Program-made: the position numbers and the translations under genes
Assembly: GCA_903882805.1 (NCBI GenBank)
Contig: CAIRYK010000042.1
Span: 1-64,000 of the forward strand
Length of the DNA: 64,000 nt
From: an uncultured Bacteroidota bacterium
Lineage (GTDB): Bacteria > Bacteroidota > Bacteroidia > Chitinophagales > Chitinophagaceae
Direction of reading: 5' to 3'
The notes under the pieces: model-generated
Databases searched by the model: none
The model's input: the letters and a program-made list of their open reading frames with translations, nothing else
Told to the model about the DNA's origin: nothing
Part shown: one piece after another, positions 33,338 through 41,634 of the stretch
Numbering within the stretch: position 1 is the first letter of the stretch
Layout: each line of letters opens with the position of its first letter

Positions 33338-33865
33338 TTATTTTCTGCTTTCCGGCGGAGCCATTACTGCGCCGCATTTCTTGCAAGTGCGCTTGTCTTC
33401 GTCGCCATAAAATGCCTGCATTACAGGCGGCAATTGGGTCACGATATCGGTTACGTGCATGTATTCCTCATACAGCTTTTCGTGACAGCTTTCGCAAAAC
33501 CACATAAAGCCATCCATTTCTTCCGTTTTGCGCTTTAGTTCTATCACCAGCCCAACGGTATTGGGGCCGCGTTGCGGACTATGAGGCGTGCGGCCGGGCA
33601 GCAAAAACATATCGCCCTGCTTTATGGGTATGTCAACAATTTTACCGTCTTCCTGTATACGCACCATTACATCGCCTTCCAGTTGGTAAAACAATTCCTC
33701 ACTTTCATTAAAGTGAAAATCTTTGCGGCTGTTAGGGCCGCCTACCACCATTACTATAAAATCTCCCGCATCCGTATACACGCATTGGTTGCCCACCGGT
33801 GGTTTTAGCAGATGGCGATTGTCTTCTATCCACTTGTTTAAATTGAAAGGACGTTGAACTGGCAT
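33338..33865 (-). CDS. nbaC: 3-hydroxyanthranilate 3,4-dioxygenase
   Basis: A 175-residue cupin enzyme that opens the ring of 3-hydroxyanthranilate with O2, giving the precursor of quinolinate. Fe(II) ligands are H51, E57 and H95 in DFHFNESEELFYQLEG and LPGRTPHSPQRG. Substrate residues R47, R99 and E110 are present. The C-terminal rubredoxin-like iron site is intact: C124-E-S-C127 and C161-K-K-C164. Other kynurenine-pathway genes (kynurenine monooxygenase, kynureninase, tryptophan dioxygenase) are absent here, so the gene is isolated. Confidence 0.95.
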   Translation of the reverse strand: MPVQRPFNLNKWIEDNRHLLKPPVGNQCVYTDAGDFIVMVVGGPNSRKDFHFNESEELFYQLEGDVMVRIQEDGKIVDIPIKQGDMFLLPGRTPHSPQRGPNTVGLVIELKRKTEEMDGFMWFCESCHEKLYEEYMHVTDIVTQLPPVMQAFYGDEDKRTCKKCGAVMAPPESRK

Positions 33866-33921
33866 AACTAAAAAACATTAAATATTAATAATGAACTAAA
33901 ATAGCTTTTACCCCCTAATGC

Positions 33922-35190
33922 TTAGCGCAACACCTTCATTTTCACTGTTTCAATACGCGTATTGGTCACCAGCAGTATATCGAATTCATACCTATCCAGT
34001 ATAATTCGTTCTTTTATTTTAGGTATTGTCTCGTGTTCGGCAATGATGTAGCCCGACAGCGTTTCTGAAACATCGGTAGGGAAATTGAAGCCGTACTTCT
34101 CGTTTATATAATCCAGCTCCAGCCTTCCCGATAGTATGTATTCGTTTTCAGAAAGTTGTTTTTCCACGTGCTCCTGTTCGTCATATTCGTCGTTTATGTC
34201 GCCAAATATTTCCTCCAGTACATCTTCCATGGTTACGATACCCGCCGTGCCGCCAAACTCGTCTATTACCCACGCTATGCTTTTGCGCTCCTTGGTAAAA
34301 CGGTTCATAAGGTCTACAGCGCTCATTGCTTCAGGCACCGGAGTAATGGTGTGGAGAATCTGCGCTATATTGGCCGGACGCCTGTTGAGGTCGAGGTGGT
34401 GAATGTAGCCAACAATGTTATCAATATTATCATCATAAACTATCAGCTTAGATAGTTTGGTGTCAATCATTTTCTTGCGGGTTTCGGCAATAGATGCATT
34501 TATTTCAATGGCTTCTACCTCATTGCGTGGCACCATGCACTTTCTGATCTTTACATTTACCAGATAGAGCGCATTCTCAAACAATTCTGTATTTACCTCG
34601 TTGCTCTCATTTTCGTGCCCGTGCATATTTTGCTTTACCAGCAACTCCAGGTCTACCCTATTAAAAACCTGCTTGTTTTCTTTTATGCGCACATTGAACA
34701 AGTACTTGAGTATAAACTCAGAAATGGCAACAAACACCTTGGCTATAGGGAAAAATAACCAATACATGATTTGCATGGGTATGCTAAAAAAAGTAAGCAC
34801 CGCCTCAGCCTTAAGCCTGAAGATAGCCTTGGGCAAAAATTCGGCAAACACCAGAATAATAACCGTAGCTAATAGCGTATCGAGCGCCAGCTTAGGGTAT
34901 TCCGACAAATGAAAGTGGAACTTTTTGAGCATTATCTCGGTAGCCTCGGCTGCCAATAAGCCATAAACAACCAAAATAATATTAACCCCTACCAGACTGG
35001 TGCCAATAAATTCGGCGGGATTATCCATGAATCGGGAAAGTATCTGACCCGATAGTTTGCCTTGCTTTTTACGTAACTCTATATTCAGCTTGTTGGCCGA
35101 AATAAACGCAATTTCGGTACCTGCAAAAAAACCTATCAGCAGAATACAACCCAATATGTACAACAGCAGATGCGATATTGATATATCCAT
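33922..35190 (-). CDS. CorC/HlyC-family membrane protein (DUF21-CBS)
   Basis: 422 residues from the ATG at 35190-35188. The longer frame begins with TTG inside the promoter box. The order is a DUF21/CNNM membrane domain (about 1-195), two CBS domains (about 205-330, MVPRNEVEAIEINAS and DDNIDNIVGYIHHLDL), and a CorC_HlyC C-terminal domain (ILSGRLELDYINEKYGFNFP). WVIDEFGGTAGIVTMEDVLEEIFGDINDEYDE is the family's signature. It is a putative magnesium or other ion exporter. GldE, a gliding protein of Bacteroidota, has the same architecture and cannot be excluded. Promoter position predicts a leaderless mRNA. Confidence 0.9.
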   Translation of the reverse strand: MDISISHLLLYILGCILLIGFFAGTEIAFISANKLNIELRKKQGKLSGQILSRFMDNPAEFIGTSLVGVNIILVVYGLLAAEATEIMLKKFHFHLSEYPKLALDTLLATVIILVFAEFLPKAIFRLKAEAVLTFFSIPMQIMYWLFFPIAKVFVAISEFILKYLFNVRIKENKQVFNRVDLELLVKQNMHGHENESNEVNTELFENALYLVNVKIRKCMVPRNEVEAIEINASIAETRKKMIDTKLSKLIVYDDNIDNIVGYIHHLDLNRRPANIAQILHTITPVPEAMSAVDLMNRFTKERKSIAWVIDEFGGTAGIVTMEDVLEEIFGDINDEYDEQEHVEKQLSENEYILSGRLELDYINEKYGFNFPTDVSETLSGYIIAEHETIPKIKERIILDRYEFDILLVTNTRIETVKMKVLR

Positions 35191-35196
35191 AACAGT

Positions 35197-35204
35197 CAAA
35201 GATA
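35197..35204 (-). promoter_or_regulatory. Promoter -7 box TATCTTTG, leaderless position
   Basis: Exact TAnnTTTG match on the minus strand with six bases before the ATG at 35190 of the CorC-type gene. Confidence 0.6.
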
Positions 35205-35306
35205 AGGAAAGTTTTTTCTTAGCAAGGGCTATACCATGCGCTAAAACAATGATTTAATATCATCTGCACAGGGTTTTGGTAGTTTATAACAGCAAATAAC
35301 GACCAT

Positions 35307-35656
35307 TTAACCACCAATTGAAGCAATAGCCAATTTGAGCAATTGTTTATTTCGCCTACCGGAACATCCTGTTCCGCGTCAACATAAACTACTTTCATTC
35401 GGGTTCTATCGCCGGTCACAAGCCCAGGAAAATCAATTGATGCACCGTTTACAATACCCATGTAGGGCATGCCTGTAGCTTTATGCACCCATAAATAACA
35501 AAACCTGCGGCTGCTTAAATAATAAAAAGGCATTCCGTAACTCATTTTTTCCTGCACACCCACTGCGCTACCCAACGCAAGTTGTCGCAGGTATTGCAGG
35601 CAGGTCTTGGCAGGCTCGGGTTGACGCATAAAAAAATCATCGGCGGGCTTTAGCAT
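35307..35656 (-). pseudogene. DUF1801 protein with a C-terminal frameshift
   Basis: The frame runs from ATG 35656 (MLKPADDFFMRQPEPAKTCL) through EKMSYGMPFYYL and FCYLWVHKATGMPYMGIVNG, matching DUF1801/YdhG-like proteins. After VPVGEIN near 35344 the frame becomes unlike the family, with NCSNWLLLQLVVKWS, and runs on to 35219. Restoring one base there gives INKLLKLAIASIGG then stop at 35309-35307, the expected family ending. A one-base deletion near 35341-35350 therefore replaces the last 14 residues by a tail of about 40. The product may be partly folded; a sequencing error is the alternative. Confidence 0.7.
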
Positions 35657-35759
35657 ACGTGTAGTTAATTTTGGCGACTTAGTTGGTAAACGCTTAAATT
35701 TAGCTAAAGTTAGCATTCGGGCGTTGTGTGCAATGCAGGCGCAACGTAGATTGCATTGT

Positions 35760-35767
35760 TATTTTTG
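35760..35767 (+). promoter_or_regulatory. Promoter -7 box TATTTTTG
   Basis: Exact TAnnTTTG match, 26 bases before the ATG at 35794. It argues against the longer frame starting at 35728. Confidence 0.55.
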
Positions 35768-35793
35768 TTGTACCATCCAAGCCTTTATTGCTT

Positions 35794-36834
35794 ATGCCGG
35801 CGACCCACTATTATGTTGTAAGAAACACACAGCGTTTTGGCCCATACGATGTGGCTGCCCTGCAACACTATGTAAATGCCGGCAATATACTGTTGCAAGA
35901 CCGCGCTCAGGATGCCAATGGCGGCGCCGAAACCACCGTTCGGCGTGCGCTAAGCGCCCATGGTATTAAACCCAAAATAGTATCGCACGGGCACTTATTT
36001 GCACAAATCAAGGCCTTTGGCTGGGATCTGCTATTGCCGCGCTCTGCATTTTCTTACAAAACCTTTGTAAAAGACAAGCGACTATTACTACTATCGCTTA
36101 TTGGGTTGGCTCCGGCATTTCTTATCAAGTTTACGCCATCGGCATTTGTCACCTTCTATGCCATAGCGCTTTATTTTTCGTTGATCTGGGCATTGTTCTT
36201 TTATTATGTGTTCAAAACATCGCAAGTAAAGGTGCGTACTACCGTAGTTACGTTCTTTGCTACACAGGCGCTTATATTCCTGCTGGTGTTCGTGTTTCGC
36301 ATCACCGATATCAACCCCCTGTATAAACTCCTTCCCAGCAATAGTTTTATACTCAGGCTCATAGGGTATGTGTTTGGCGTGGGGGTGTTCGAGGAGAGTA
36401 TTAAAGCGTTGGCGGTATATTATATCTGTTCGCGGTCTGATGAGCCGCAGGTGCCGCAAACAGCCGTTTTCTACGGACTAATATCAGGCATAGGTTTTGG
36501 GGTGTTCGAGGGAGTTATCTATCAAATGGGCGTCAACTCGCAACTCACCTATAGCGATTCCTTTTTTATGAATATTGCCCGGCTCACATCGCTGCCCTTC
36601 CTTCATGCTATTTGGGCGGGTATAGCGGGCTATTTTATTTCGCTGGGCTTTCTTTTCCCAAAAAGTCGCAGGTCGTTGTGGTTGTTGTCTATTGTCATTC
36701 CGGCGGCCCTGCATGGCCTATACGATACGCTTGGCTGGTCTATACCAGGCCTCATCATCTGCTATGTTGGCGTTGGGCTGCTTATTGTGTACCTGCAGCG
36801 GGCCAAAGATTTTCAGAGTAAGTTATTGCCGTAA
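35794..36834 (+). CDS. PrsW-like intramembrane protease with N-terminal GYF-2-like domain
   Basis: 346 residues from ATG 35794. Residues 1-50 (THYYVVRNTQRFGPYDVAALQHYVNAGNILL) match the GYF_2 domain found before many Bacteroidota membrane proteins. From about 105 there are about eight membrane helices of the PrsW/CPBP type, with the conserved pairs GVFEESIKALAVYY (EExxK), GFGVFEGVIYQMG (FE), PFLHAIWAGIAGYF (H) and ALHGLYDTL (H). These residues form the metalloprotease site. In Bacillus, PrsW cleaves the anti-sigma factor RsiW; the substrate here is unknown. Confidence 0.87.
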   Translation: MPATHYYVVRNTQRFGPYDVAALQHYVNAGNILLQDRAQDANGGAETTVRRALSAHGIKPKIVSHGHLFAQIKAFGWDLLLPRSAFSYKTFVKDKRLLLLSLIGLAPAFLIKFTPSAFVTFYAIALYFSLIWALFFYYVFKTSQVKVRTTVVTFFATQALIFLLVFVFRITDINPLYKLLPSNSFILRLIGYVFGVGVFEESIKALAVYYICSRSDEPQVPQTAVFYGLISGIGFGVFEGVIYQMGVNSQLTYSDSFFMNIARLTSLPFLHAIWAGIAGYFISLGFLFPKSRRSLWLLSIVIPAALHGLYDTLGWSIPGLIICYVGVGLLIVYLQRAKDFQSKLLP

Positions 36835-36928
36835 GAATTTGCGCATCACCCTGGGATTACTTAACAGAAAATTTAAAATTATTTTCTGTTAGGGAACATT
36901 TGTTACATATACTCAGCTACTTGGTTGC

Positions 36929-36936
36929 GACCTTTG
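36929..36936 (+). promoter_or_regulatory. Weak promoter box GACCTTTG
   Basis: Differs from TAnnTTTG at the first base; 28 bases before the DUF2892 gene. A similar GAAATTTG lies at 37270-37277 before the sulfur operon. Confidence 0.3.
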
Positions 36937-36964
36937 TTCTACAAAAAAACACAAAACGTATTTT

Positions 36965-37177
36965 ATGAAAAAGAACATGGGTATAGCCGATCGCGTCATT
37001 CGCATCATTGTTGCAGCTATTATTGCTGCCTTATACTTCGCCAACGTAATATCAGGCGTTACAGCAACGGTATTGCTTGTTTTGGCAGGTATTTTCATAC
37101 TTACCAGTTTCATCAGTTTTTGTCCGTTGTATCTGCCCTTAGGTCTGAGCACCAGAGGTAAAAAAGAAGGCGAATAA
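36965..37177 (+). CDS. DUF2892 membrane protein
   Basis: A 70-residue protein: NMGIADRVIRIIVAAIIAALYF (TM1), then TATVLLVLAGIFILTSFISFCPLYLPLG (TM2). The FCPLYxPLG ending with a single conserved Cys is the DUF2892 hallmark. The same fold forms the membrane half of YgaP, whose other half is a rhodanese. It sits 131 bases before an operon of rhodanese genes, which fits a split YgaP-like role in sulfur traffic at the membrane. Confidence 0.85.
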   Translation: MKKNMGIADRVIRIIVAAIIAALYFANVISGVTATVLLVLAGIFILTSFISFCPLYLPLGLSTRGKKEGE

Positions 37178-37308
37178 TGGAGTATTGAGGGGCTAGGCAT
37201 TAACAGTACTTTATAAAATAAAACGCCCCTTATCCAACAAATGTTACCAACCGCGCGTGCAACAACAGCGAAATTTGTGTAACAATTGAGCAGTAAAGAA
37301 CACCCGCC

Positions 37309-37527
37309 ATGATAGCAAAATATAAACTGGAGATAACTGGATTGATACTCGGCGCGATTGCCGGATGGTGTTACTGGTATTTTGTGGGTTGCGCATCCGG
37401 CACGTGCCTTATCACTTCCCGACCTGTAAACAGCGCTGCATATGGCGCAATTATGGGGGCTCTATTGCTGAGCATGTTCAGAAAAGAACCCCGAAAAACA
37501 AACGTAACAAACGAAAGCAACATATAA
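37309..37527 (+). CDS. DUF6132-type small membrane protein, first gene of the sulfur operon
   Basis: A 72-residue protein with two membrane helices (GLILGAIAGWCYWYFVG and AYGAIMGALLLSMF) around the loop CASGTCLITSRPVNS. The C-x-S-G-T-C pair is strongly conserved in this Bacteroidota family and could be redox-active or bind sulfane sulfur. That role is inference. The next gene starts 11 bases after its stop. Confidence 0.82.
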   Translation: MIAKYKLEITGLILGAIAGWCYWYFVGCASGTCLITSRPVNSAAYGAIMGALLLSMFRKEPRKTNVTNESNI

Positions 37528-37538
37528 CAAACAAAGCA

Positions 37539-37817
37539 ATGACTAACATAGTAGAATTACTGAAAAACGGACAAGCAAACGTAGTAGACGTAAGAACGCC
37601 TGAAGAGTTTGTGGGCGGCAATGTGGTAGGCAGTATCAATATACCGCTCAATGAAATACCTCACCGTCTCGAAGAATTTAAGCAACTGAAGAATATTGTG
37701 CTATGCTGCGCGGCCGGCGGTCGCAGCCATCAGGCTACCATGTTTCTGCAACAAAATGGCATACCCTGCGCCAATGGCGGATCGTGGATGAATGTAAACT
37801 ACCTAAAAAACAACTAA
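37539..37817 (+). CDS. Single-domain rhodanese
   Basis: 92 residues from the ATG at 37539. It is one rhodanese domain with VVDVRTPEEFVGGNVVGSINIPL and the active loop C57-A-A-G-G-R62, a proper six-residue loop. The domain carries a persulfide on Cys57 and passes sulfane sulfur to an acceptor. No signal peptide, so cytoplasmic. It is second in the operon; the next gene starts three bases after the stop. Confidence 0.92.
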   Translation: MTNIVELLKNGQANVVDVRTPEEFVGGNVVGSINIPLNEIPHRLEEFKQLKNIVLCCAAGGRSHQATMFLQQNGIPCANGGSWMNVNYLKNN

Positions 37818-37820
37818 GCA

Positions 37821-38135
37821 ATGCTGAACAAACTAAAAGAACTATTGGGTTTTGGCCCAAAAACCGACTTGGGGGCCGTGATAGCCGCAGGAGGGATAAT
37901 AATAGATGTGCGCACACCCGGCGAATATGCCGGCGGACATGTAAAAGGATCTGTAAATATCCCGCTCAACAGCCTGGGCAGCCAAATGGCTAAACTGAAA
38001 AAAGAAAAACCAATCATTACCTGTTGCGCATCGGGTATGCGTAGCGGATCTGCAAAAGCAATGCTGCAATCCAACGGTTTTGCGCAGGTATATAACGGCG
38101 GCAGCTGGATGAATCTTAAAAAATACGAGCAATGA
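37821..38135 (+). CDS. Single-domain rhodanese, second copy
   Basis: A 104-residue protein with a short amphipathic N-terminus (LNKLKELLGFGPK) and a rhodanese domain (IIIDVRTPGEYAGGHVKGSVNIPLN). Active loop C69-A-S-G-M-R. About half of its residues match the copy just upstream, including the C-terminal NGGSWMN, so the two arose by duplication. The ATG of the next gene overlaps its stop by four bases (ATGA). Confidence 0.92.
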   Translation: MLNKLKELLGFGPKTDLGAVIAAGGIIIDVRTPGEYAGGHVKGSVNIPLNSLGSQMAKLKKEKPIITCCASGMRSGSAKAMLQSNGFAQVYNGGSWMNLKKYEQ

Positions 38136-38386
38136 GCGATTTGAAATACCGCCTGACCAACAACTGGCACCTGATGCGGATAATGAGACTGGGCATTGGC
38201 GTAATGATTATGATAATGGCTTTTCAGACCAAAGACTGGGTTCCGGGATTGTTTGCATCGTTCTTTCTTTATCAGGCCATTGCCGATGTGGGCTGCTGCG
38301 GCAGCGCAGGTTGCAATACCGGCGCCGATCGAAAAAAATATGCCGCGCCCAAAGACATTACTATTGAATACGAAGAAATAAAATAA
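38132..38386 (+). CDS. Small cysteine-rich membrane protein
   Basis: An 84-residue protein: helix-forming [22 protein letters not shown], then [20 protein letters not shown], then [11 protein letters not shown]. The GCCGxxGC motif after the second helix is common in Bacteroidota proteins encoded beside rhodanese and thioredoxin genes. It might receive sulfur or electrons from them. Translation is probably coupled to the rhodanese gene upstream through the ATGA overlap. Confidence 0.82.
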   Translation: MSDLKYRLTNNWHLMRIMRLGIGVMIMIMAFQTKDWVPGLFASFFLYQAIADVGCCGSAGCNTGADRKKYAAPKDITIEYEEIK

Positions 38387-38391
38387 AAATC

Positions 38392-38697
38392 ATGCAAACA
38401 AAATCGTTTTCAGACCTCATAGGAGACAGCAAGCCGGTATTGGTAGACTTTTCGGCAGAGTGGTGCGGACCATGCAAAATGATGGCGCCCATACTCAAAC
38501 AACTCAAAGACTCGATAGGCGATGAAGCCACGATACTGAAAATAGACGTGGATAAAAATCCGGCGCTGGCCAGCGCCTACAACATTTCGGGCGTGCCTAC
38601 GCTTATCCTGTTCAAAAATGGCCAAACCTTGTGGCGTCAGTCGGGCGTTGTAGCCGCTAATCACCTCAAAGATGTGATTATGAAACATGCGGGTTAA
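38392..38697 (+). CDS. trxA: Thioredoxin
   Basis: A 101-residue cytoplasmic thioredoxin with the classical active site W24-C-G-P-C28 and the cis-proline in [12 protein letters not shown]. It would reduce persulfides and disulfides made by its operon neighbours. It starts five bases after the previous stop. The operon-specific copy differs from a general housekeeping thioredoxin only in context. Confidence 0.93.
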   Translation: MQTKSFSDLIGDSKPVLVDFSAEWCGPCKMMAPILKQLKDSIGDEATILKIDVDKNPALASAYNISGVPTLILFKNGQTLWRQSGVVAANHLKDVIMKHAG

Positions 38698-38757
38698 AAA
38701 ACACGCATTAAATTGCTCTCTGAAAGGCAAAGCGATGAACATACAAACACACAACAA

Positions 38758-40413
38758 ATGAAATACATAATAGTAGGCGCAGTAGCCGGCGGCGCAAGCA
38801 CAGCGGCGCGCCTAAGGCGACTGGATGAACAAGCGGAGATCATAATTTTTGAGAAGGGCGAATATATATCTTACGCCAACTGCGGCCTACCCTACTACAT
38901 TGGCAATGTAATAAAAGACCGTAACAAACTGTTTGTGCAAACGGCAAACGCATTCAATAGGCGCTTTAATATAGATGTGCGCGTGCAGACAGAGGTTACC
39001 GACATAAATCCCGCCGCCAAAACCATAACCGCACGCAACCAGATAACCGGAGAAGAATATACCGAAGCCTACGACAAACTGGTACTATCGCCTGGCGCCG
39101 AGCCCCTACGGCCACCGCTACCGGGCATAAATAGCGAAGGTATTTTTACGCTGCGCAATGTGCCCGATACCGACCACATAAAAGGCTATATACAAAAACA
39201 ACAGGCCAAACGCGCCGTAATAATAGGCGCGGGCTTCATAGGTCTGGAAATGGCCGAGAGCCTGCACCATCTGGGCATGGAGGTAACGGTAATAGAAATG
39301 GGCAACCAGATACTGGCTCCGGTAGACTACCCCATCGCTGCGCTGGCGCAACAGCATATTCGCAGCAAGGGAGTACATCTATTACTCAATACTGCGGTAA
39401 CAGGTTTTGAAAAAAACGAAGACGGAATTACTGTTACCACCAAAACAGGGACTGTAATTGCCGATGTGGTTATACTCTCGATAGGCGTGCGCCCCGATAC
39501 CCGACTGGCAGTAAATGCCGGACTCAAAATAGGCGATGCGCGCGGTATATGGGTGAATGAATACCTCCAAACATCGGACCCCGATATTTATGCCGTTGGC
39601 GATGCCATAGAGTTTACCAACCCTATCACTAAAATGCCCATGATTACCTATCTGGCGGGCCCTGCCAACAAGCAAGGCAGGATATGCGCCACCAATATAG
39701 CCATGGGCAATGTGCAGCAATACCACGGCTCTATCAACACAGCCATAGTAAAGGTGTTTGATATGACGCTAGGCGCCACTGGCGTTGCTGCGAAACACCT
39801 TAAAGCCACAGGCATTAAACATATAGTATCTACTACGCACAGCGGTTCGCATGCCGGCTATTATCCCGGCGCGCAACAAATGACCATACAAATCACCTTC
39901 TCGCCCGATAACGGACAATTGCTGGGCGCGCAAGTGGCAGGGTATGAAGGCGCCGATAAACGACTGGATGTGCTGGCGAGTATAATTAAACGCAATGGTA
40001 CCATATACGAACTTGAAGAGTTTGAACATGCCTATGCACCGCCCTACTCATCGGCAAAAGACCCCGTAAATATGGCTGGCTTTGTTGCAGAAAACATACT
40101 ACTCAACCGTCTGAGCATCTTCTACTGGAACGAAATGGACAAAATACAGTTGGGCGATATACTATTGGATGTGCGTACCCGTGAAGAATTTGCTGCGGGC
40201 AATATACCTGGCGCAACCAACATACCCATAGACGAACTGCGCGGAAGACTGACCGAACTTCCTACCGATAAAACTATATACATTTACTGCGAAGCCGGCC
40301 TAAGAGGCTATCTCGGTCAGCGAATTTTGAAACAAACGGGTTACAACAACGTCTTCAATCTGTCGGGGGGATACAAGCTATATAATGCCTGCATAGAAGA
40401 ATCGGCTAAATAA
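38758..40413 (+). CDS. CoA-disulfide reductase with C-terminal rhodanese domain
   Basis: 551 residues from ATG 38758 (MKYIIVGAVAGGASTAARLR). The FAD site is GAVAGGAS and the active cysteine C42 lies in SYANCGLPYYIG, as in CoA-disulfide reductases, which use one Cys rather than a CxxC. The NAD(P)H site is VIIGAGFIGLEMAESL. YAPPYSSAKDP near residue 425 is a family marker. The C-terminal rhodanese domain (LLDVRTREEFAAGNIPGATNIP) has C511-E-A-G-L-R. CoADR-RHD enzymes reduce CoA persulfides or polysulfides with NAD(P)H. The context suits sulfane-sulfur handling. Confidence 0.92.
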   Translation: MKYIIVGAVAGGASTAARLRRLDEQAEIIIFEKGEYISYANCGLPYYIGNVIKDRNKLFVQTANAFNRRFNIDVRVQTEVTDINPAAKTITARNQITGEEYTEAYDKLVLSPGAEPLRPPLPGINSEGIFTLRNVPDTDHIKGYIQKQQAKRAVIIGAGFIGLEMAESLHHLGMEVTVIEMGNQILAPVDYPIAALAQQHIRSKGVHLLLNTAVTGFEKNEDGITVTTKTGTVIADVVILSIGVRPDTRLAVNAGLKIGDARGIWVNEYLQTSDPDIYAVGDAIEFTNPITKMPMITYLAGPANKQGRICATNIAMGNVQQYHGSINTAIVKVFDMTLGATGVAAKHLKATGIKHIVSTTHSGSHAGYYPGAQQMTIQITFSPDNGQLLGAQVAGYEGADKRLDVLASIIKRNGTIYELEEFEHAYAPPYSSAKDPVNMAGFVAENILLNRLSIFYWNEMDKIQLGDILLDVRTREEFAAGNIPGATNIPIDELRGRLTELPTDKTIYIYCEAGLRGYLGQRILKQTGYNNVFNLSGGYKLYNACIEESAK

Positions 40414-40433
40414 AATACCAACAGCAAAACATA

Positions 40434-41180
40434 ATGATGATGAAAAAACTACTTTCTATATTATTACTTACCTCGGCGGTAAATATGGCTGCTTGCCAAA
40501 ACCAAAGCGCTCAGACCAGCGCCAACGGTCAAAAAACGATCAAGACCAGTATATCGGTTAGTGATTACGAACAAAGGCTCACGGTTACACCTAATGCCCA
40601 GCTCATAGATGTGCGCACACCCGGCGAATATGAAGGCGGGCACCTAAAAAATGCGGTAAACATCAATATAAATGGCGACGACTTTGAAGGACAGTTAGCC
40701 AAACTGGACAAAACAAAGCCGGTTATGGTGTATTGTCTCTCGGGCGGGCGCAGCTCATCGGCGGCCAATAAAATGGCGGCAATGGGCTTTACAGAGGTGT
40801 ACAATATGGAAGGCGGCATTATGCAATGGCGCAATGCCGGCAAGCCGCTGGAAACTGGCGCCGCAGCGCCAAAAAAAGCAGGCATGACCATGGACGCTTT
40901 CAATAAACTGCTTACCCAAAACCAATATGTGCTGGTAGACTACAACGCTACCTGGTGCGAACCATGCAAAAAAATGCTGCCCGTACTGGAAGCTATGGCA
41001 ACCAAAAAGAAAGACAAACTATCGCTGGCAAAAGTAGATGCGGACGAAAACAAAGACCTACTGAAGGAAAAAGGCATAGCAGGTATACCCTATCTGGAAT
41101 TGTATCAAAACGGCAAACTGATCTGGAGCCACAACGGATTTATAGAAGAAGCCGACCTATTGAAAGAAACCAAATTGTAG
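40434..41180 (+). CDS. Rhodanese-thioredoxin fusion lipoprotein
   Basis: A 248-residue protein with a lipoprotein signal (AVNMAAC, Cys21). The rhodanese domain (about 45-140) has LIDVRTPGEYEGGH and the loop C101-L-S-G-G-R. The thioredoxin domain (about 150-248) has W174-C-E-P-C178 and the cis-proline in GIPYLELYQNG. It therefore carries a persulfide-forming site and a dithiol site in one periplasmic or outer-membrane-anchored protein. It is last in the operon and the only clearly exported member, giving the relay an outside half. Convergent with the SnoaL gene past a hairpin. Confidence 0.9.
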   Translation: MMMKKLLSILLLTSAVNMAACQNQSAQTSANGQKTIKTSISVSDYEQRLTVTPNAQLIDVRTPGEYEGGHLKNAVNININGDDFEGQLAKLDKTKPVMVYCLSGGRSSSAANKMAAMGFTEVYNMEGGIMQWRNAGKPLETGAAAPKKAGMTMDAFNKLLTQNQYVLVDYNATWCEPCKKMLPVLEAMATKKKDKLSLAKVDADENKDLLKEKGIAGIPYLELYQNGKLIWSHNGFIEEADLLKETKL

Positions 41181-41206
41181 TTATCATATTACCCGGCTTA
41201 CAAGAG

Positions 41207-41241
41207 CAATCCCTCGTTTTCGGTTCTGAAACGGGGGATTG
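41207..41241. terminator. Hairpin terminator at the end of the sulfur operon
   Basis: CAATCCC / GGGATTG with an inner CGTTTT...GAAACG pairing, followed by a weak T tract. Confidence 0.6.
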
Positions 41242-41260
41242 TTATATTTAAACGTATCAT

Positions 41261-41608
41261 TTACGCTTGGCGATGTAGTCGCTCCAGCGTCATTTTATCC
41301 CAATACCCGCGGTGAAGCACAATTTTATGGTGGCGAATATGAAAAAATCCGCTGCCACGCAGTCCGTTCGGGTTTTTCCATTCCAGTATAGCCCACTCTC
41401 CATCCTGAAAAATATTTACGGGTATGCAGCCTACATGGTTGTTGGCAAAGATCTCTGCATAACGCTCGGCTATGGCGGTCTTGCCTACTACAGGGTCGTA
41501 AGCTACCTGATGGTTGATGGCATGATCGTCGTACAGATCCGCTACAGCCATTGCATCGCCATTATTAAAAGCGTCGAGCCATTGTTGCAATACTTCTCTG
41601 GGTTCCAT
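41261..41608 (-). CDS. SnoaL/NTF2-like protein
   Basis: A 115-residue protein with a cone-shaped alpha+beta fold typical of SnoaL-like proteins: VLQQWLDAFNNGDAMAVADLYDDHAINHQ, then AIAERYAEIFANN, and WAILEWKNPNGLRGSGFFHIRHHKIVLHRGYWDKMTL. The family includes isomerases, cyclases and binding proteins. No specific reaction can be inferred. It follows the GreA-like gene on the same strand by 26 bases, so the two may be co-transcribed. Confidence 0.88.
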   Translation of the reverse strand: MEPREVLQQWLDAFNNGDAMAVADLYDDHAINHQVAYDPVVGKTAIAERYAEIFANNHVGCIPVNIFQDGEWAILEWKNPNGLRGSGFFHIRHHKIVLHRGYWDKMTLERLHRQA

Positions 41609-41634
41609 ATCCGGCTAATTTTTTTTCTTAAAAA

